Of a DNA stretch of 64,000 nucleotides, positions 33,845 through 43,446 are shown piece after piece. The position numbers and the translations under genes were made by a program. Under the pieces are notes generated by a model that worked only from the letters and a program-made list of their open reading frames with translations, searched no databases and was not told the DNA's origin. Each line of letters starts with the position of its first letter. Within the stretch, counting starts at the first letter, position 1. Source of the DNA: Denitrificimonas caeni (GTDB taxonomy: Bacteria > Pseudomonadota > Gammaproteobacteria > Pseudomonadales > Pseudomonadaceae); NCBI RefSeq assembly GCF_905120345.1, contig NZ_CAJHOA010000002.1, positions 167,773 to 231,772 of the forward strand, written 5' to 3'.

Positions 33845-34132
33845 ATGGCACTTGAACGCTGCGACGTGGAAAAACTGGCTCACCTGGCGCGACTGGGCTT
33901 GAATGATGCACAAATAGGCAGCAGCACTGCATCCTTAAATGCCGTCCTCGACATGATCAATGCCATGCAAGCGGTTAATACTGACGGCATTGCGCCACTG
34001 GCCAATCCACTCGAAGCCAGCCAACGCTTACGTCCAGACACAGTCACTGAAAGCAATCACCGCGATGACTACCAAGCCCTCGCTCCTGCGGTAGAAAACG
34101 GCTTATACCTGGTACCCAAAGTCATCGATTAA
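33845..34132 (+). CDS. gatC: Asp-tRNA(Asn)/Glu-tRNA(Gln) amidotransferase subunit C
   Basis: GatC is the small subunit that stabilises GatA-GatB in the complex that amidates mischarged Glu-tRNA(Gln) and Asp-tRNA(Asn). The 95-residue product begins [19 protein letters not shown] and ends with a family-typical [25 protein letters not shown] precedes the ATG. It is the first gene of gatCAB, 13 bases before gatA. Confidence 0.96.
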   Translation: MALERCDVEKLAHLARLGLNDAQIGSSTASLNAVLDMINAMQAVNTDGIAPLANPLEASQRLRPDTVTESNHRDDYQALAPAVENGLYLVPKVID

Positions 34133-34145
34133 GGACTCATTTGTC

Positions 34146-35597
34146 ATGCATCAACTTACCTTAGCTAATATCTCGAAAGCGCTGGCTGCTAAGCAGTTTT
34201 CCGTACGCGAGCTGACCAGTCATTTATTGACACGCATCGAGCAACTCGATCCGCAACTCAATAGTTTTATTACTCTAAGCAAAGACTCTGCTTTACAGCA
34301 AGCTGAAGCGGCTGATGAATTACGCAGTACCGGCATCAGTGCGCCATTACTCGGTGTGCCGCTCGCTCACAAAGATTTATTTTGTACTGAAGGGGTTCGT
34401 ACCAGCTGCGCCTCAAAAATGTTGGATAATTTTGTTGCACCTTACACTGCAGCAGTGGTTGATAATCTCAACAAAGCGGGCTGTATCAGTTTAGGTAAAC
34501 TCAATATGGACGAGTTTGCCATGGGTTCATCTGGCGAAACCAGTTTCTATGGCGCCAGCAAGAACCCTTGGGACACCTCACGTGTGCCCGGCGGCTCGTC
34601 CAGCGGTAGCGCCGTTGCTGTGGCTGCACGTTTAGTGCCGGCGAGCACCGGCAGTGACAGTGGCGGCTCGATTCGTCAGCCAGCAGCCTTTACTGGCCTG
34701 ACCGGAATTAAGCCAACCTACGGCCGTATCTCACGCTGGGGCATGACCGCTTATGCCTCAAGTTTTGACCAAGCTGGGTTTTTAGCGCACACCGCTGAAG
34801 ACTGTGCGATGTTGCTACAAGCGACCGCAGGCTTTGATGAGCGCGACTCAACCAGCGCACAACAGCCCGTTGACAATTACGTCGAAGCTTTAAGCCAACC
34901 TCTTAAAGGCTTACGCGTCGGCCTCCCGCAAGAATATTTCGACAGCCGTCTCGACAGTCGCATTGGTGACGTGGTCCACACCGCGATCGACCAGCTCAAG
35001 CAGCTCGGCGCCACTTTTGTTGATATCAGCCTCCCTAGCTTGCCACATGCAGTACCGGCCTACTATGTCATTGCTTCAGCTGAAGCCTCGACCAACTTAG
35101 CGCGCTTTGATGGCGTACGTTACGGCTATCGCTGCGAAGATCCAAAGGATCTTGAAGACCTGTACTTGCGTTCGCGCAATGAAGCCTTTGGCGAAGAAGT
35201 CAAGCGTCGCATTATGATTGGTACCTATGCGCTATCGACCGGTTACTACGATGCTTACTATTTAAAAGCACAAAAAATTCGTCGCTTAATCAAAAATGAT
35301 TTTGACAGTGCCTTTAAAAATGTCGACCTGATTCTCGGCCCAACCACGCCCAACCTGCCTTGGCAGCTGGGCAGTAAGGTCAACGACCCTGTCGCGGCGT
35401 ATTTAGAAGATATTTATACCGTGCCAGCTAACCTTGCTGGCATTCCTGGCCTATCAATGCCCGCGGGCATGATCGATGGTCTACCAGTCGGCGTACAACT
35501 GCTCGCTCCGTACTTCCAAGAAGCACGTTTACTGCAAGTTGCACATCAATTTCAACAACATACTGATTGGCACGCTCGTACGCCAGCCGGATTCTGA
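34146..35597 (+). CDS. gatA: Asp-tRNA(Asn)/Glu-tRNA(Gln) amidotransferase subunit A
   Basis: GatA is the amidase that releases ammonia from glutamine for tRNA amidation. The 483-residue product has the amidase-signature core with the Ser-cisSer-Lys triad. The Lys is in PLAHKDLF, and the serines are in [13 protein letters not shown] and [18 protein letters not shown]. Length and termini match the family. The ATG is spaced 13 bases after gatC. Confidence 0.98.
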   Translation: MHQLTLANISKALAAKQFSVRELTSHLLTRIEQLDPQLNSFITLSKDSALQQAEAADELRSTGISAPLLGVPLAHKDLFCTEGVRTSCASKMLDNFVAPYTAAVVDNLNKAGCISLGKLNMDEFAMGSSGETSFYGASKNPWDTSRVPGGSSSGSAVAVAARLVPASTGSDSGGSIRQPAAFTGLTGIKPTYGRISRWGMTAYASSFDQAGFLAHTAEDCAMLLQATAGFDERDSTSAQQPVDNYVEALSQPLKGLRVGLPQEYFDSRLDSRIGDVVHTAIDQLKQLGATFVDISLPSLPHAVPAYYVIASAEASTNLARFDGVRYGYRCEDPKDLEDLYLRSRNEAFGEEVKRRIMIGTYALSTGYYDAYYLKAQKIRRLIKNDFDSAFKNVDLILGPTTPNLPWQLGSKVNDPVAAYLEDIYTVPANLAGIPGLSMPAGMIDGLPVGVQLLAPYFQEARLLQVAHQFQQHTDWHARTPAGF

Positions 35598-35608
35598 GGA
35601 CGACTCAC

Positions 35609-37054
35609 ATGCAATGGGAAACCGTGATCGGGCTGGAAATCCACGCACAGCTCGCAACTAACACTAAGATTTTCTCGGGTAGCTCCACCACTTTCGGTGC
35701 CGAACCCAATACTCAGGCCAGCTTAATTGACTTGGCGATGCCTGGCACTTTACCAGTGCTCAACGAAGAAGCCGTGCGCATGGCCTGCATGTTTGGTTTA
35801 GCGGTCGATGCTCATATCGCTGAACACAACATCTTCGCCCGTAAAAACTACTTCTACCCTGACTTGCCAAAAGGCTACCAAACCAGCCAAATGGATGATC
35901 CAATTGTTGGCCTTGGCCACCTGGATATCGCGCTCGAAGATGGCAGCATCAAACGTGTTGGCATTACTCGTGCGCACCTTGAAGAAGATGCAGGAAAAAG
36001 CTTGCACGAAGACTTTAGCGGCATGACTGGGATTGACTTAAACCGTGCTGGCACACCGCTACTGGAAATCGTCTCTGAGCCAGAGTTAAGCAACGCTAAA
36101 GAAGCAGTGGCTTACGCTAAAGCCATTCACACCTTAGTGCGTTACTTAAATATCTGTGACGGCAACATGGCTGAAGGCTCATTCCGCTGCGACTGTAACG
36201 TGTCGGTACGCCCTAAAGGTCAAACCACACTGGGCACCCGTACTGAAATTAAAAACGTTAACTCATTTCGCTTTATTGAGCGTTCGATCAATCATGAAAT
36301 TCAACGTCAAATTGAATTGATTGAAGACGGCGGCAAAGTCACTCAAGAAACCCGTCTCTACGATCCCAACAAAGACGAAACGCGCTCGATGCGCAGTAAA
36401 GAAGAAGCCAACGATTACCGTTACTTCCCTTGCCCAGATTTATTACCCGTGCATATCCCTCGCGACATGCTGGAAAACCTGCGCACTCAGCTGCCTGAGC
36501 TGCCCACGCAAAAGCGTGAGCGTTTTGAGGCAGCCTTTGGCTTGTCGACCTACGATGCCAGCGTGTTATCCGCCAGTCGTGAAATGGCCGACTACTTTGA
36601 AGTGGTAGAGAAGATCTGTCAGGACGCTAAATTAGCGACCAACTGGGTCATGGGCGAGCTCTCGAGCTTACTTAATAAAGAAAATCTCGATATCAGCCAA
36701 TCGCCAGTTAGCGCTGAACACCTAGGTGGCATGCTACTGCGCATTAAAGACAACACCATTTCCGGCAAAATCGCGAAGATGGTCTTTGAAGCAATGGCAG
36801 CTGGCGAAGGCGATGCGGATCAAATTATTGAACAACGCGGCCTTAAGCAAGTCACAGACAGCGGCGCGATTGAAGCGATGCTCGATGAAGTACTGGCAGC
36901 CAACGCTGAGCAAGTTGAACAGTACCGCGTCAGCGATGAAAACAAGCGTGGCAAAATGTTTGGCTTCTTTGTTGGTCAAGCGATGCGCGCGTCAAAAGGC
37001 AAAGCTAACCCGCAACAAGTTAACGAGTTACTCAAGCAAAAACTTGATCAGTAA
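35609..37054 (+). CDS. gatB: Asp-tRNA(Asn)/Glu-tRNA(Gln) amidotransferase subunit B
   Basis: GatB phosphorylates the mischarged aminoacyl-tRNA and transfers ammonia from GatA. The 481-residue product begins [24 protein letters not shown] and carries [29 protein letters not shown] and the C-terminal GatB/YqeY tail domain ([18 protein letters not shown]-like end). The frame is open from 35567 inside gatA, but TGAGGA and the family N terminus fix 35609. It is the third gene of gatCAB. Confidence 0.98.
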   Translation: MQWETVIGLEIHAQLATNTKIFSGSSTTFGAEPNTQASLIDLAMPGTLPVLNEEAVRMACMFGLAVDAHIAEHNIFARKNYFYPDLPKGYQTSQMDDPIVGLGHLDIALEDGSIKRVGITRAHLEEDAGKSLHEDFSGMTGIDLNRAGTPLLEIVSEPELSNAKEAVAYAKAIHTLVRYLNICDGNMAEGSFRCDCNVSVRPKGQTTLGTRTEIKNVNSFRFIERSINHEIQRQIELIEDGGKVTQETRLYDPNKDETRSMRSKEEANDYRYFPCPDLLPVHIPRDMLENLRTQLPELPTQKRERFEAAFGLSTYDASVLSASREMADYFEVVEKICQDAKLATNWVMGELSSLLNKENLDISQSPVSAEHLGGMLLRIKDNTISGKIAKMVFEAMAAGEGDADQIIEQRGLKQVTDSGAIEAMLDEVLAANAEQVEQYRVSDENKRGKMFGFFVGQAMRASKGKANPQQVNELLKQKLDQ

Positions 37055-37067
37055 CCTGTGACTGCAT

Positions 37068-37095
37068 TACAGCTGGCCTTCAACCGCCAGCTGTA
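37068..37095 (+). other. Perfect 10-bp inverted repeat after gatB
   Basis: TACAGCTGGC and GCCAGCTGTA form a perfect 10-bp stem with an 8-nt loop, starting 14 bases after the gatB stop. There is no T-run, so it is a likely 3'-end stabilising or weak terminator stem for gatCAB. Confidence 0.5.
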
Positions 37096-37132
37096 GATTG
37101 CACCCACCGTGCACTGTTCAAGGAGTGTATTT

Positions 37133-37495
37133 ATGCGAGCCTATCTACTATTTTCCGCGCTACTATTATTAAGCGCTTGCTCATCACAAGGCACTCATCA
37201 AGATGCTGCGATCAGCGGTAAAGCGTCATGGTATGGCGCAAAACACCACGGCAAAAAAACCGCCAGTGGCGAGTATTTTAACCAGAACGCATTGACTGGC
37301 GCGCACCGCACCTTAGCCTTTGGCACCCAAGTCAAAGTCACCAACACCCTCAACAACAAAAGTGTCACGGTACGCATCAATGACCGCGGCCCTTACAGTA
37401 AAGGTCGTAGCATTGACTTATCTCGCGCCGCCGCACAAAAGATCGATATGATCAGCAGTGGCGTGGCCCCTGTACGCCTGCAAATACTGCGTTAA
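37133..37495 (+). CDS. Small RlpA-like double-psi beta-barrel lipoprotein
   Basis: A 120-residue predicted lipoprotein. Its signal peptide [16 protein letters not shown] ends in a lipobox (LSAC, Cys at about 16), followed by a double-psi beta-barrel. The RlpA signature is clear: [37 protein letters not shown], then the NDRGPY and [11 protein letters not shown] segments. RlpA of P. aeruginosa is a septal lytic transglycosylase with an extra SPOR domain. This protein has no SPOR domain and is short, so only the RlpA fold is certain. AAGGAG precedes the ATG at 37133; the frame opens at 37109 without support. It follows gatB, as in P. aeruginosa. Confidence 0.88.
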   Translation: MRAYLLFSALLLLSACSSQGTHQDAAISGKASWYGAKHHGKKTASGEYFNQNALTGAHRTLAFGTQVKVTNTLNNKSVTVRINDRGPYSKGRSIDLSRAAAQKIDMISSGVAPVRLQILR

Positions 37496-37577
37496 TAATT
37501 TCCCTGAAAAGAGCATCACCGTCGTAGCACAACCTGCTAATCTAGCGCGCATTACGCACAGAGCCGGAGCCATTCTA

Positions 37578-38681
37578 ATGTCGATCGAAATGTTTATTTA
37601 TCTTATTGGCGGTTTTATTCTGCTGGTCATCGGCGCAGAAGTGCTGGTGCGCGGCGCAGCACGTTTAGCCGCGCGCTTTGGTATTTCACCGTTAATTATT
37701 GGCCTAACCGTTGTTGCCTTCGGTACCAGCGCGCCAGAAATGGCGGTCAGCACTCAGTCCGCCTTTGCAGGTCAAGGTGATATTGCGATCGGTAATGTCA
37801 TCGGCAGTAATATTTTTAATGTGCTGTTTATTTTAGGTTTATCCGCCTTGATTACACCGTTACTGGTGTCGCGCCAACTGGTGCGCCTCGATGTACCATT
37901 AATGATTGCGGCGGGTTTTTTAGCGTGGTTTTTAGCCATGGATGGTAGTTACAGCCGTCTCGATGGTTTGATTTTATTTGCCTGTATTATCGCCTACACC
38001 AGTTACTTAATTATCAGCAGCTTAAAAGCTTGGAAACCCGGTCAAGTCACTGCAGGAGATGATGAGTACAGCGCAGAGATTAACCCGCACCGTTTAGCCC
38101 CATGGATTAATGCTGGCTATATCTTGGCTGGATTAGTACTGCTGGTCGTGGGCTCCAACCTACTGGTCAGCGGTGCCGTCAGCTTAGCGCAAGCCCTCGG
38201 CTTATCCGAGTTAGTGATCGGTCTGACTATTATTGCAGTCGGCACCTCTCTACCTGAATTGGCCACCTCACTGATTGCTGCATGGAAAGGTGAGCGTGAT
38301 ATTGCGGTTGGTAATATTATCGGCAGTAACTTATTTAATTTATTGGCAGTATTGGGCTTGGCAGGCTTAGTCTCACCAGAAAATATTGCTGTCGCCCAAA
38401 ACGCTATACACTTTGATTTTCCGGTGATGATGGCTGTACTGATTGCCTGTTTACCCATTTTCTTTGCTGGCTATAGCATCAACCGCTGGGAAGGTGCGTT
38501 ATTTTTAGGCTATTACATTGCCTATACCGCCTACCTCATTATGCAAAGTAATGGCGAGTCGTTTGCCAACACTTTTGCCGATGCAATCATCGGCTATGTG
38601 GTACCGTTAACCGCTATTACGTTGTTTGTGATTGCCGCACGCGCTTGGCGTATTCAGCGTGGTTCACCTCTAGAAAAATAA
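37578..38681 (+). CDS. Calcium/sodium antiporter, YrbG family
   Basis: A 367-residue inner-membrane protein with about ten membrane segments in two homologous halves. Each half has the Na/Ca exchanger alpha repeat: GTSAPEMAVS with GNVIGSNIFNVL in the first, GTSLPELATS with GNIIGSNLFNLL in the second. This identifies the K+-dependent-type Ca/Na:cation antiporter family (E. coli YrbG). The substrate in bacteria is not firmly known. The open frame starts upstream at 37458, overlapping the previous gene, but the family start MSIEMFIYLIGG at 37578 is preceded by GGAG. A hairpin with a T-rich tail follows the stop. Confidence 0.9.
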   Translation: MSIEMFIYLIGGFILLVIGAEVLVRGAARLAARFGISPLIIGLTVVAFGTSAPEMAVSTQSAFAGQGDIAIGNVIGSNIFNVLFILGLSALITPLLVSRQLVRLDVPLMIAAGFLAWFLAMDGSYSRLDGLILFACIIAYTSYLIISSLKAWKPGQVTAGDDEYSAEINPHRLAPWINAGYILAGLVLLVVGSNLLVSGAVSLAQALGLSELVIGLTIIAVGTSLPELATSLIAAWKGERDIAVGNIIGSNLFNLLAVLGLAGLVSPENIAVAQNAIHFDFPVMMAVLIACLPIFFAGYSINRWEGALFLGYYIAYTAYLIMQSNGESFANTFADAIIGYVVPLTAITLFVIAARAWRIQRGSPLEK

Positions 38682-38687
38682 ATCCAG

Positions 38688-38717
38688 AGCGCTACTGAGC
38701 ATTCAGTGCGCTTTATT
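38688..38717 (+). terminator. Probable terminator after the antiporter gene
   Basis: AGCGC-T-ACTGA pairs with TCAGT-GCGCT (10 bp with one bulged T), followed by TTTATT. It starts just after the antiporter stop. Confidence 0.55.
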
Positions 38718-38743
38718 AAGCGCCTTTACACAATGAGTTCTAT

Positions 38744-39775
38744 ATGGCCAAACGTACATTAAATCGCCGCCAAGGCTGGCGCATCAATAAGATTCAAGAC
38801 GAACGCCTTGCCCGCGCTGCCAAGCGTGAAGAGCGCACCCTTGAGGAGCTGGAAGGTGGCGACTTAGGTACCGAGCAGCACGGCCTAGTGATTGCCCACT
38901 TTGGCGTGCAAGTTGAAGTGGAAGCCGAGTCAGCCGAATTGGCCGGACAAACCTACCGCTGTTATCTGCGTGCTAACTTACCCGCTCTAGTGACCGGTGA
39001 TCGCGTCGTGTGGCGTCCGGGCAACCAAGGGTTAGGCGTAATTGTTGCGCAATTGCCGCGCCACAGTGAATTACGCCGTCCTGACTCACGCGGGCAACTC
39101 AAGCCGGTGGCAGCCAACGTTGACCTGATTGTGATTGTTTTCGCACCCTTGCCAGAGCCGCATGCCAATTTAATTGACCGTTATATTATTGCCGCAGAAC
39201 ATGCCGGGATTAAACCGCTACTGCTGTTGAATAAGTCAGACTTACTCGATCCCAGCGGTAGCTCTAGAGCACACAGTCTACTTAGCACCTATCACACTCT
39301 TGGCTACCCACTGCTTGAAGTATCAGCCTATTCAGGTGATGGTTTAGAGCAGTTACAAGCACAACTAAATAATCAGGTTAGCGTCTTTGTTGGTCAATCA
39401 GGAGTGGGTAAATCATCACTGGTAAACCGCTTACTGCCTGATACTGACACGCGCGTAGGTCCGCTCTCAGCACTGACCGGTAAAGGGACACACACTACAA
39501 CCACGGCACGCTTATTTCACTTCCCCGCTGGCGGCGAACTGATTGACTCACCCGGTATTCGTGAGTTCGGCTTAGGCCATGTTAGCGTGACCGATGTCGA
39601 AGCAGGTTTTATTGAGTTTCAAGAACACTTGGGCCAGTGTCGCTTTCGTAACTGTAGCCATGAACACGAACCAGGTTGTGCGTTATTAGCCGCAGTTGAA
39701 GCCGGTAAGATTAGCCAGCAACGTTTAGCCAGTTTTAAACATATTATTAGCGGAATCAGTACAGAGCAGTACTAA
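38744..39775 (+). CDS. rsgA: Small ribosomal subunit biogenesis GTPase RsgA
   Basis: RsgA (YjeQ/EngC) is a circularly permuted GTPase that checks late 30S maturation. The 343-residue product has a basic N terminus, an OB-fold (about 45-120) and the permuted G motifs. NKSD comes first, then [14 protein letters not shown], then [10 protein letters not shown]. The zinc-binding C-terminal domain is [14 protein letters not shown]. Length matches pseudomonads. It converges on motB. Confidence 0.97.
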   Translation: MAKRTLNRRQGWRINKIQDERLARAAKREERTLEELEGGDLGTEQHGLVIAHFGVQVEVEAESAELAGQTYRCYLRANLPALVTGDRVVWRPGNQGLGVIVAQLPRHSELRRPDSRGQLKPVAANVDLIVIVFAPLPEPHANLIDRYIIAAEHAGIKPLLLLNKSDLLDPSGSSRAHSLLSTYHTLGYPLLEVSAYSGDGLEQLQAQLNNQVSVFVGQSGVGKSSLVNRLLPDTDTRVGPLSALTGKGTHTTTTARLFHFPAGGELIDSPGIREFGLGHVSVTDVEAGFIEFQEHLGQCRFRNCSHEHEPGCALLAAVEAGKISQQRLASFKHIISGISTEQY

Positions 39776-39781
39776 CAAACA

Positions 39782-39817
39782 CGCTGCTCTTGCTCAACAA
39801 TCAGAACCAGAGCAGCG
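39782..39817 (-). terminator. Stem-loop between convergent rsgA and motB
   Basis: CGCTGCTCT and AGAGCAGCG form a perfect 9-bp stem with an 18-nt loop in the 50-base convergent gap. On the minus strand it is followed by the T-rich TGTTTGTTAG, so it best serves as the end of the motAB transcript. Confidence 0.55.
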
Positions 39818-39825
39818 CATACAGA

Positions 39826-40803
39826 TTAGTTTTTGACATCATCAAACTGTAGAACACCCTTTTCAAACACATTAATCTGCTCACGCAGCGGCTTGTCTGC
39901 GCGATGCGTTTCTGGGTTGGCAGAGCCCTGCTGAGCAGGCGTTGACGGCGCCTCATCTTTCTCACCGGCAATGGCCTGCTGGGCGCGCTTAGTCAGCACT
40001 AAAATATCGATCCGGCGATTACTGGGACTGTATGGATCAGCACGATCGAAGAGTGCCGACGAGGCGTAACCTGCGACCCGCGCCACTTTATCATCGGCTA
40101 ACCCGCCTGAGCGTAACGCACGGCGCGCAGCATTGGCGCGACTGGCAGACAGATCCCAGTTGCCAAAACCGCTATCACCAGCATAAGGTTTGGCATCAGT
40201 ATGTCCGCCAATGCTGATTTTATTCGGCACAGCACGGATGGTATCAGCCATTAAATACAGGATATCTTCAAAATAAGGCTGCAAACGTGGGCTGCCTAAA
40301 TCAAACATCGGCCGATTCGCTGCATCAGTAATTTGGATGCGCAAACCATCCCGTGAGACATCCATTAAAATCTGCTCTTTATAAGGCTGTAGCTCTATAT
40401 TTTCATTAATTTTGCGCTGCAACTCAAGCAACAGAATATCTAAGCGCTCACGCTCTAATTGCTCATACAGTTGTTCAGCCTGCTGCTCGCTCAACTCCTG
40501 CGGCTCAATCAGCGCTGGCTCAGCAATGTCTGGATTCAAGGTTTTATCTGGCGCGGGTGTTGGCGTGCCGCCCAAATCAATCACGTAGGGACTGGCACTT
40601 TCCGAAAAGCCTATCGGATCTTGAAAATAACCAGAAATAGCTTTTTTCTGCTCAGGTGTGGTCGATGACATCAGCCACATCACCAAGAAAAACGCCATCA
40701 TCGCCACGGCAAAATCAGCAAAAGCAATTTTCCACGCGCCACCGTGATGGCCCGCAGCAATTTTTTTAACGCGTTTAACGATAATCGGCTGATTGGTATC
40801 CAT
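39826..40803 (-). CDS. motB: Flagellar motor stator protein MotB
   Basis: MotB anchors the stator to peptidoglycan and forms the proton channel with MotA. The 325-residue product has a basic cytoplasmic start and one membrane helix. AFADFAVAMMAFFLVMWLM contains the essential proton-carrying Asp. A plug/linker follows, then an OmpA-like peptidoglycan-binding domain (about 150-265, with GHTDAKPY and LSASRANAARRAL). It lies 6 bases after motA. Pseudomonads carry a second stator pair, MotCD, elsewhere. Confidence 0.96.
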   Translation of the reverse strand: MDTNQPIIVKRVKKIAAGHHGGAWKIAFADFAVAMMAFFLVMWLMSSTTPEQKKAISGYFQDPIGFSESASPYVIDLGGTPTPAPDKTLNPDIAEPALIEPQELSEQQAEQLYEQLERERLDILLLELQRKINENIELQPYKEQILMDVSRDGLRIQITDAANRPMFDLGSPRLQPYFEDILYLMADTIRAVPNKISIGGHTDAKPYAGDSGFGNWDLSASRANAARRALRSGGLADDKVARVAGYASSALFDRADPYSPSNRRIDILVLTKRAQQAIAGEKDEAPSTPAQQGSANPETHRADKPLREQINVFEKGVLQFDDVKN

Positions 40804-40809
40804 GCTGGG

Positions 40810-41661
40810 TTAGCCGCCTCGCACAGCTTGCTCCAACTCAACAAATGTTGGTCGATGCGCGCTATATAAAACCTTACGGCCAAATTCAACCGCTAAACTT
40901 GGCGGCATACCCGACGCAGAGGCCACCAAAGTCGCCTTGATCGCTTCATACAAATTCAGTTCTTCTTTAGCATCATGGCTCAAACTCGTGGCTAACGGAC
41001 CAAAAAAACCATACGCCGCTAAAATACCTAAGAAGGTTCCTACCAGAGCGGCTCCCACGTGTTGACCGAGTGCTGCTTGTTCAGCTTCACCAAGCATCGC
41101 CATGGTCACTACAATACCCAGTACTGCAGCAACAATACCAAAACCTGGCAAACCGTCTGCAACACTGGTCACGGCGTGCCCTGGATGATCAAGGTCTTCT
41201 TTTAAACTGGTCAGTTCCATATCAAACAGGCCCTCAAACTCATGCGGGGCCATATTACCGGTGGTCATAATGCGCAAGTAGTCGCACACAAACTCGGTCA
41301 TACGTGCATCTTTTAATAAAGCCGGATATTTACTGAAGATGGGACTGGCCGCAGGGTCTTCAATATCAGCTTCAATCGCCATCATCCCTTCACGTCGACT
41401 TTTATTCAGCACTTCATACAACATTTTCAACACATCAAGGTACAGCGTCTTAGTAAAGCGCGTACCGAACATGCTCAGTGATTTTTTCAACACTTGGACA
41501 AATGTGCTGCCTGGGTTGGCTTGTAAAAAAGCACCCAATGCCGCACCACCAATAATTAATAATTCAAAAGGCTGAATAATGGCCGCTATTTTACCGCCAG
41601 ATAAGAGAAACCCACCTAGCACACTCGCCAAAACGACGATAATTCCAATGATCTTTACCAT
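40810..41661 (-). CDS. motA: Flagellar motor stator protein MotA
   Basis: MotA is the membrane subunit that couples ion flow to torque on FliG. The 283-residue product has four membrane helices, at about 5-22, 33-50, 170-190 and 202-222. The cytoplasmic loop (about 60-160) carries charged torque residues. The conserved ADGLPGFGIVAAVLGIVVTM and GTFLGILAAYGFFGPLA segments are present. It is the first gene of motAB. Confidence 0.96.
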   Translation of the reverse strand: MVKIIGIIVVLASVLGGFLLSGGKIAAIIQPFELLIIGGAALGAFLQANPGSTFVQVLKKSLSMFGTRFTKTLYLDVLKMLYEVLNKSRREGMMAIEADIEDPAASPIFSKYPALLKDARMTEFVCDYLRIMTTGNMAPHEFEGLFDMELTSLKEDLDHPGHAVTSVADGLPGFGIVAAVLGIVVTMAMLGEAEQAALGQHVGAALVGTFLGILAAYGFFGPLATSLSHDAKEELNLYEAIKATLVASASGMPPSLAVEFGRKVLYSAHRPTFVELEQAVRGG

Positions 41662-41709
41662 AAAATAAGTCGCACCAACTCCGAATCGCGTAAAGGATAA
41701 CAGCCTTGC

Positions 41710-41737
41710 TAAATATTGGTTACTATGTTGCCATCAA
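41710..41737 (-). promoter_or_regulatory. Candidate sigma-70-type promoter for motAB
   Basis: On the minus strand TTGATG, a 16-base spacer and TATTTA lie about 50 bases before the motA start. No sigma-28 (TAAA, 15, GCCGATAA) element is visible. In several gammaproteobacteria motAB is a late sigma-28 gene, but not always in pseudomonads. Confidence 0.4.
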
Positions 41738-41770
41738 TCGCTGCTGGGGCACAGTCTAGAGACTGAATAT

Positions 41771-43300
41771 ATGTCAAATATACTACCTCAAAGTAAAACA
41801 TTAGCTGAATGGATCAAGCTACTGGATAACACCCGGCTGCCGGTCTATCGAGAACAACGCGAACGGGCTTTGCAGGCATTGCAAAGCCCGAGTCATTCGT
41901 TGCGCGATATTGCCCAAGTGATCAGTCAAGCCCCCACCATCGCATTTATTATTCTGCGCGAAGCCAATCGCGGACACAGCTCTATTGCTGAACCCGTACA
42001 AACACTTGAAAACGCACTATCGCGTCTAGGTTTACAACGCTGCGGCACACTGCTCAAAAGTTTGATTGACGATCAAGAGATAGATATCCCTTTTGCGCTG
42101 CGACAAATATGGCTGATTGGCCAACACTTAAATATTCAAGCCACCGGTTTATTTAGCACGCGAATGGCGCGCTTATGGCAAGAAATACATTGGGGCAGCC
42201 TGTTATTTTTATCACCGGCTTGGCCTTTACTGACCCGCTACCCTGAGCTTTTTACCGAGTGGGAGCGTCGTGTTTTAGGTGAGAATGAACCTGCCGCTGC
42301 CGTTGAACGCGAGCTGATCGGCATGCCTCTAACGGCGCTTTGCCTCGGCTTAGCTGAGCACTGGAAACTGCCGCAGTGGATTATTGAAGGCTACCGCTTA
42401 CTCAATGACAATCCTCAACAGCTGGTCTCAGCGCTATATATTGCACGGCAAACCGATCAGCCTTTGCTGCAGCAACAAAAACTCGATCAACTGCCCATGC
42501 TCAGTAACTGGCTCAACCGCCCGGCCAACACTCTCGTTTTCACTTGCGGTTTAGTCATGGCGGCGCATAACTCATGGGGCAGTGAGCAATGTTTACGCTG
42601 GCAACGTCTGATTAGTCTGTATTTAAAGCAAGAGCTGAGCGAGGTACAGCAAAACATCCATCAACTTGCAGTTAAGCATGCTCATTTGCAGACTCAACGT
42701 GACCTATGGCACCCTGCACAAGCCTTACTCTGGCCATGGGAAACTCAGCGTTTACGCCCTCTTCAGATCAAATCTAGTGCGCCTGCGCCAAACAGTGACA
42801 ACCTAAGCCAATGGCGTTTACATTGCGCAGAACTACTGCGCTCACCTTCGCCTTTTAGCAACACCCTGCAGCTCACACAACGCATCAGTCTTGCTTTACA
42901 GGCCTGCGGCATGCAAAGAATCTGTCTAATAATGCTCGATAAACAGGCCGAACATGCACAAGTGAGTCTTCTCCAAGGTATTCAAGCTGATGCCCTACCG
43001 CAGTCTTTTACTCTCACTGCTAATCCAATCATCGAGCATTTGCTGAAGCAGCCCACACACCTGGTTCTCAGCGACGCCAATACCACGCGAATCAAACCTC
43101 ACTTACCTATCGAACTGACGCGAATCTTTCATAACACAGAGTGGATTATTGCCTCTGTGTCGAACAGCCACAGAGTAGTGATGCTGATCGCTGCCGATCA
43201 ATCTGCCACGCAATTACATCCATTGGCCATTCAGAGTTTTAAAAAAACGCTAGAATGCATTGAGCGTGCCCTGCTAATTTTCAGTGCGCCGAAACATTGA
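41771..43300 (+). CDS. HDOD domain protein with a C-terminal GAF-like region
   Basis: A 509-residue soluble protein. Residues about 15-260 match the HDOD (HD-related output domain) pattern, with an LxxLxxPSHSLRDIAQVISQAPTIAFIILREANR segment and NALSRLGLQRCGTLLKSL. These domains usually lack the HD catalytic pair and act in signalling, often with c-di-GMP. Residues about 370-505 look like a GAF-type fold (LQLTQRISLALQACGMQRICLIMLD). It diverges from motA, the position of an HDOD gene in P. aeruginosa, and precedes psd-fimW-fimX. Function unknown; a motility or c-di-GMP role is inferred from position. Confidence 0.75.
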   Translation: MSNILPQSKTLAEWIKLLDNTRLPVYREQRERALQALQSPSHSLRDIAQVISQAPTIAFIILREANRGHSSIAEPVQTLENALSRLGLQRCGTLLKSLIDDQEIDIPFALRQIWLIGQHLNIQATGLFSTRMARLWQEIHWGSLLFLSPAWPLLTRYPELFTEWERRVLGENEPAAAVERELIGMPLTALCLGLAEHWKLPQWIIEGYRLLNDNPQQLVSALYIARQTDQPLLQQQKLDQLPMLSNWLNRPANTLVFTCGLVMAAHNSWGSEQCLRWQRLISLYLKQELSEVQQNIHQLAVKHAHLQTQRDLWHPAQALLWPWETQRLRPLQIKSSAPAPNSDNLSQWRLHCAELLRSPSPFSNTLQLTQRISLALQACGMQRICLIMLDKQAEHAQVSLLQGIQADALPQSFTLTANPIIEHLLKQPTHLVLSDANTTRIKPHLPIELTRIFHNTEWIIASVSNSHRVVMLIAADQSATQLHPLAIQSFKKTLECIERALLIFSAPKH

Positions 43301-43352
43301 CACGACCATCGCGAATAACCGCTGAGCGTATGTGTATCGTGCAATCATCCGC

Positions 43353-43378
43353 ATAACTGACTAGTATGTATCAGTTAT
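43353..43378. repeat. Perfect 8-bp inverted repeat upstream of psd
   Basis: ATAACTGA and TCAGTTAT flank a 10-nt centre in the 146-base gap between the HDOD gene and psd. The rhodanese gene rhdA occupies this position in P. aeruginosa and is absent here. The repeat could be an operator or a terminator stem. Confidence 0.4.
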
Positions 43379-43446
43379 GGTGTAATCTTCGCTACACTTA
43401 TCGTACCTCGCACTATTCTGCCAACAAAAGCTAAAGGGCCCGCTAC

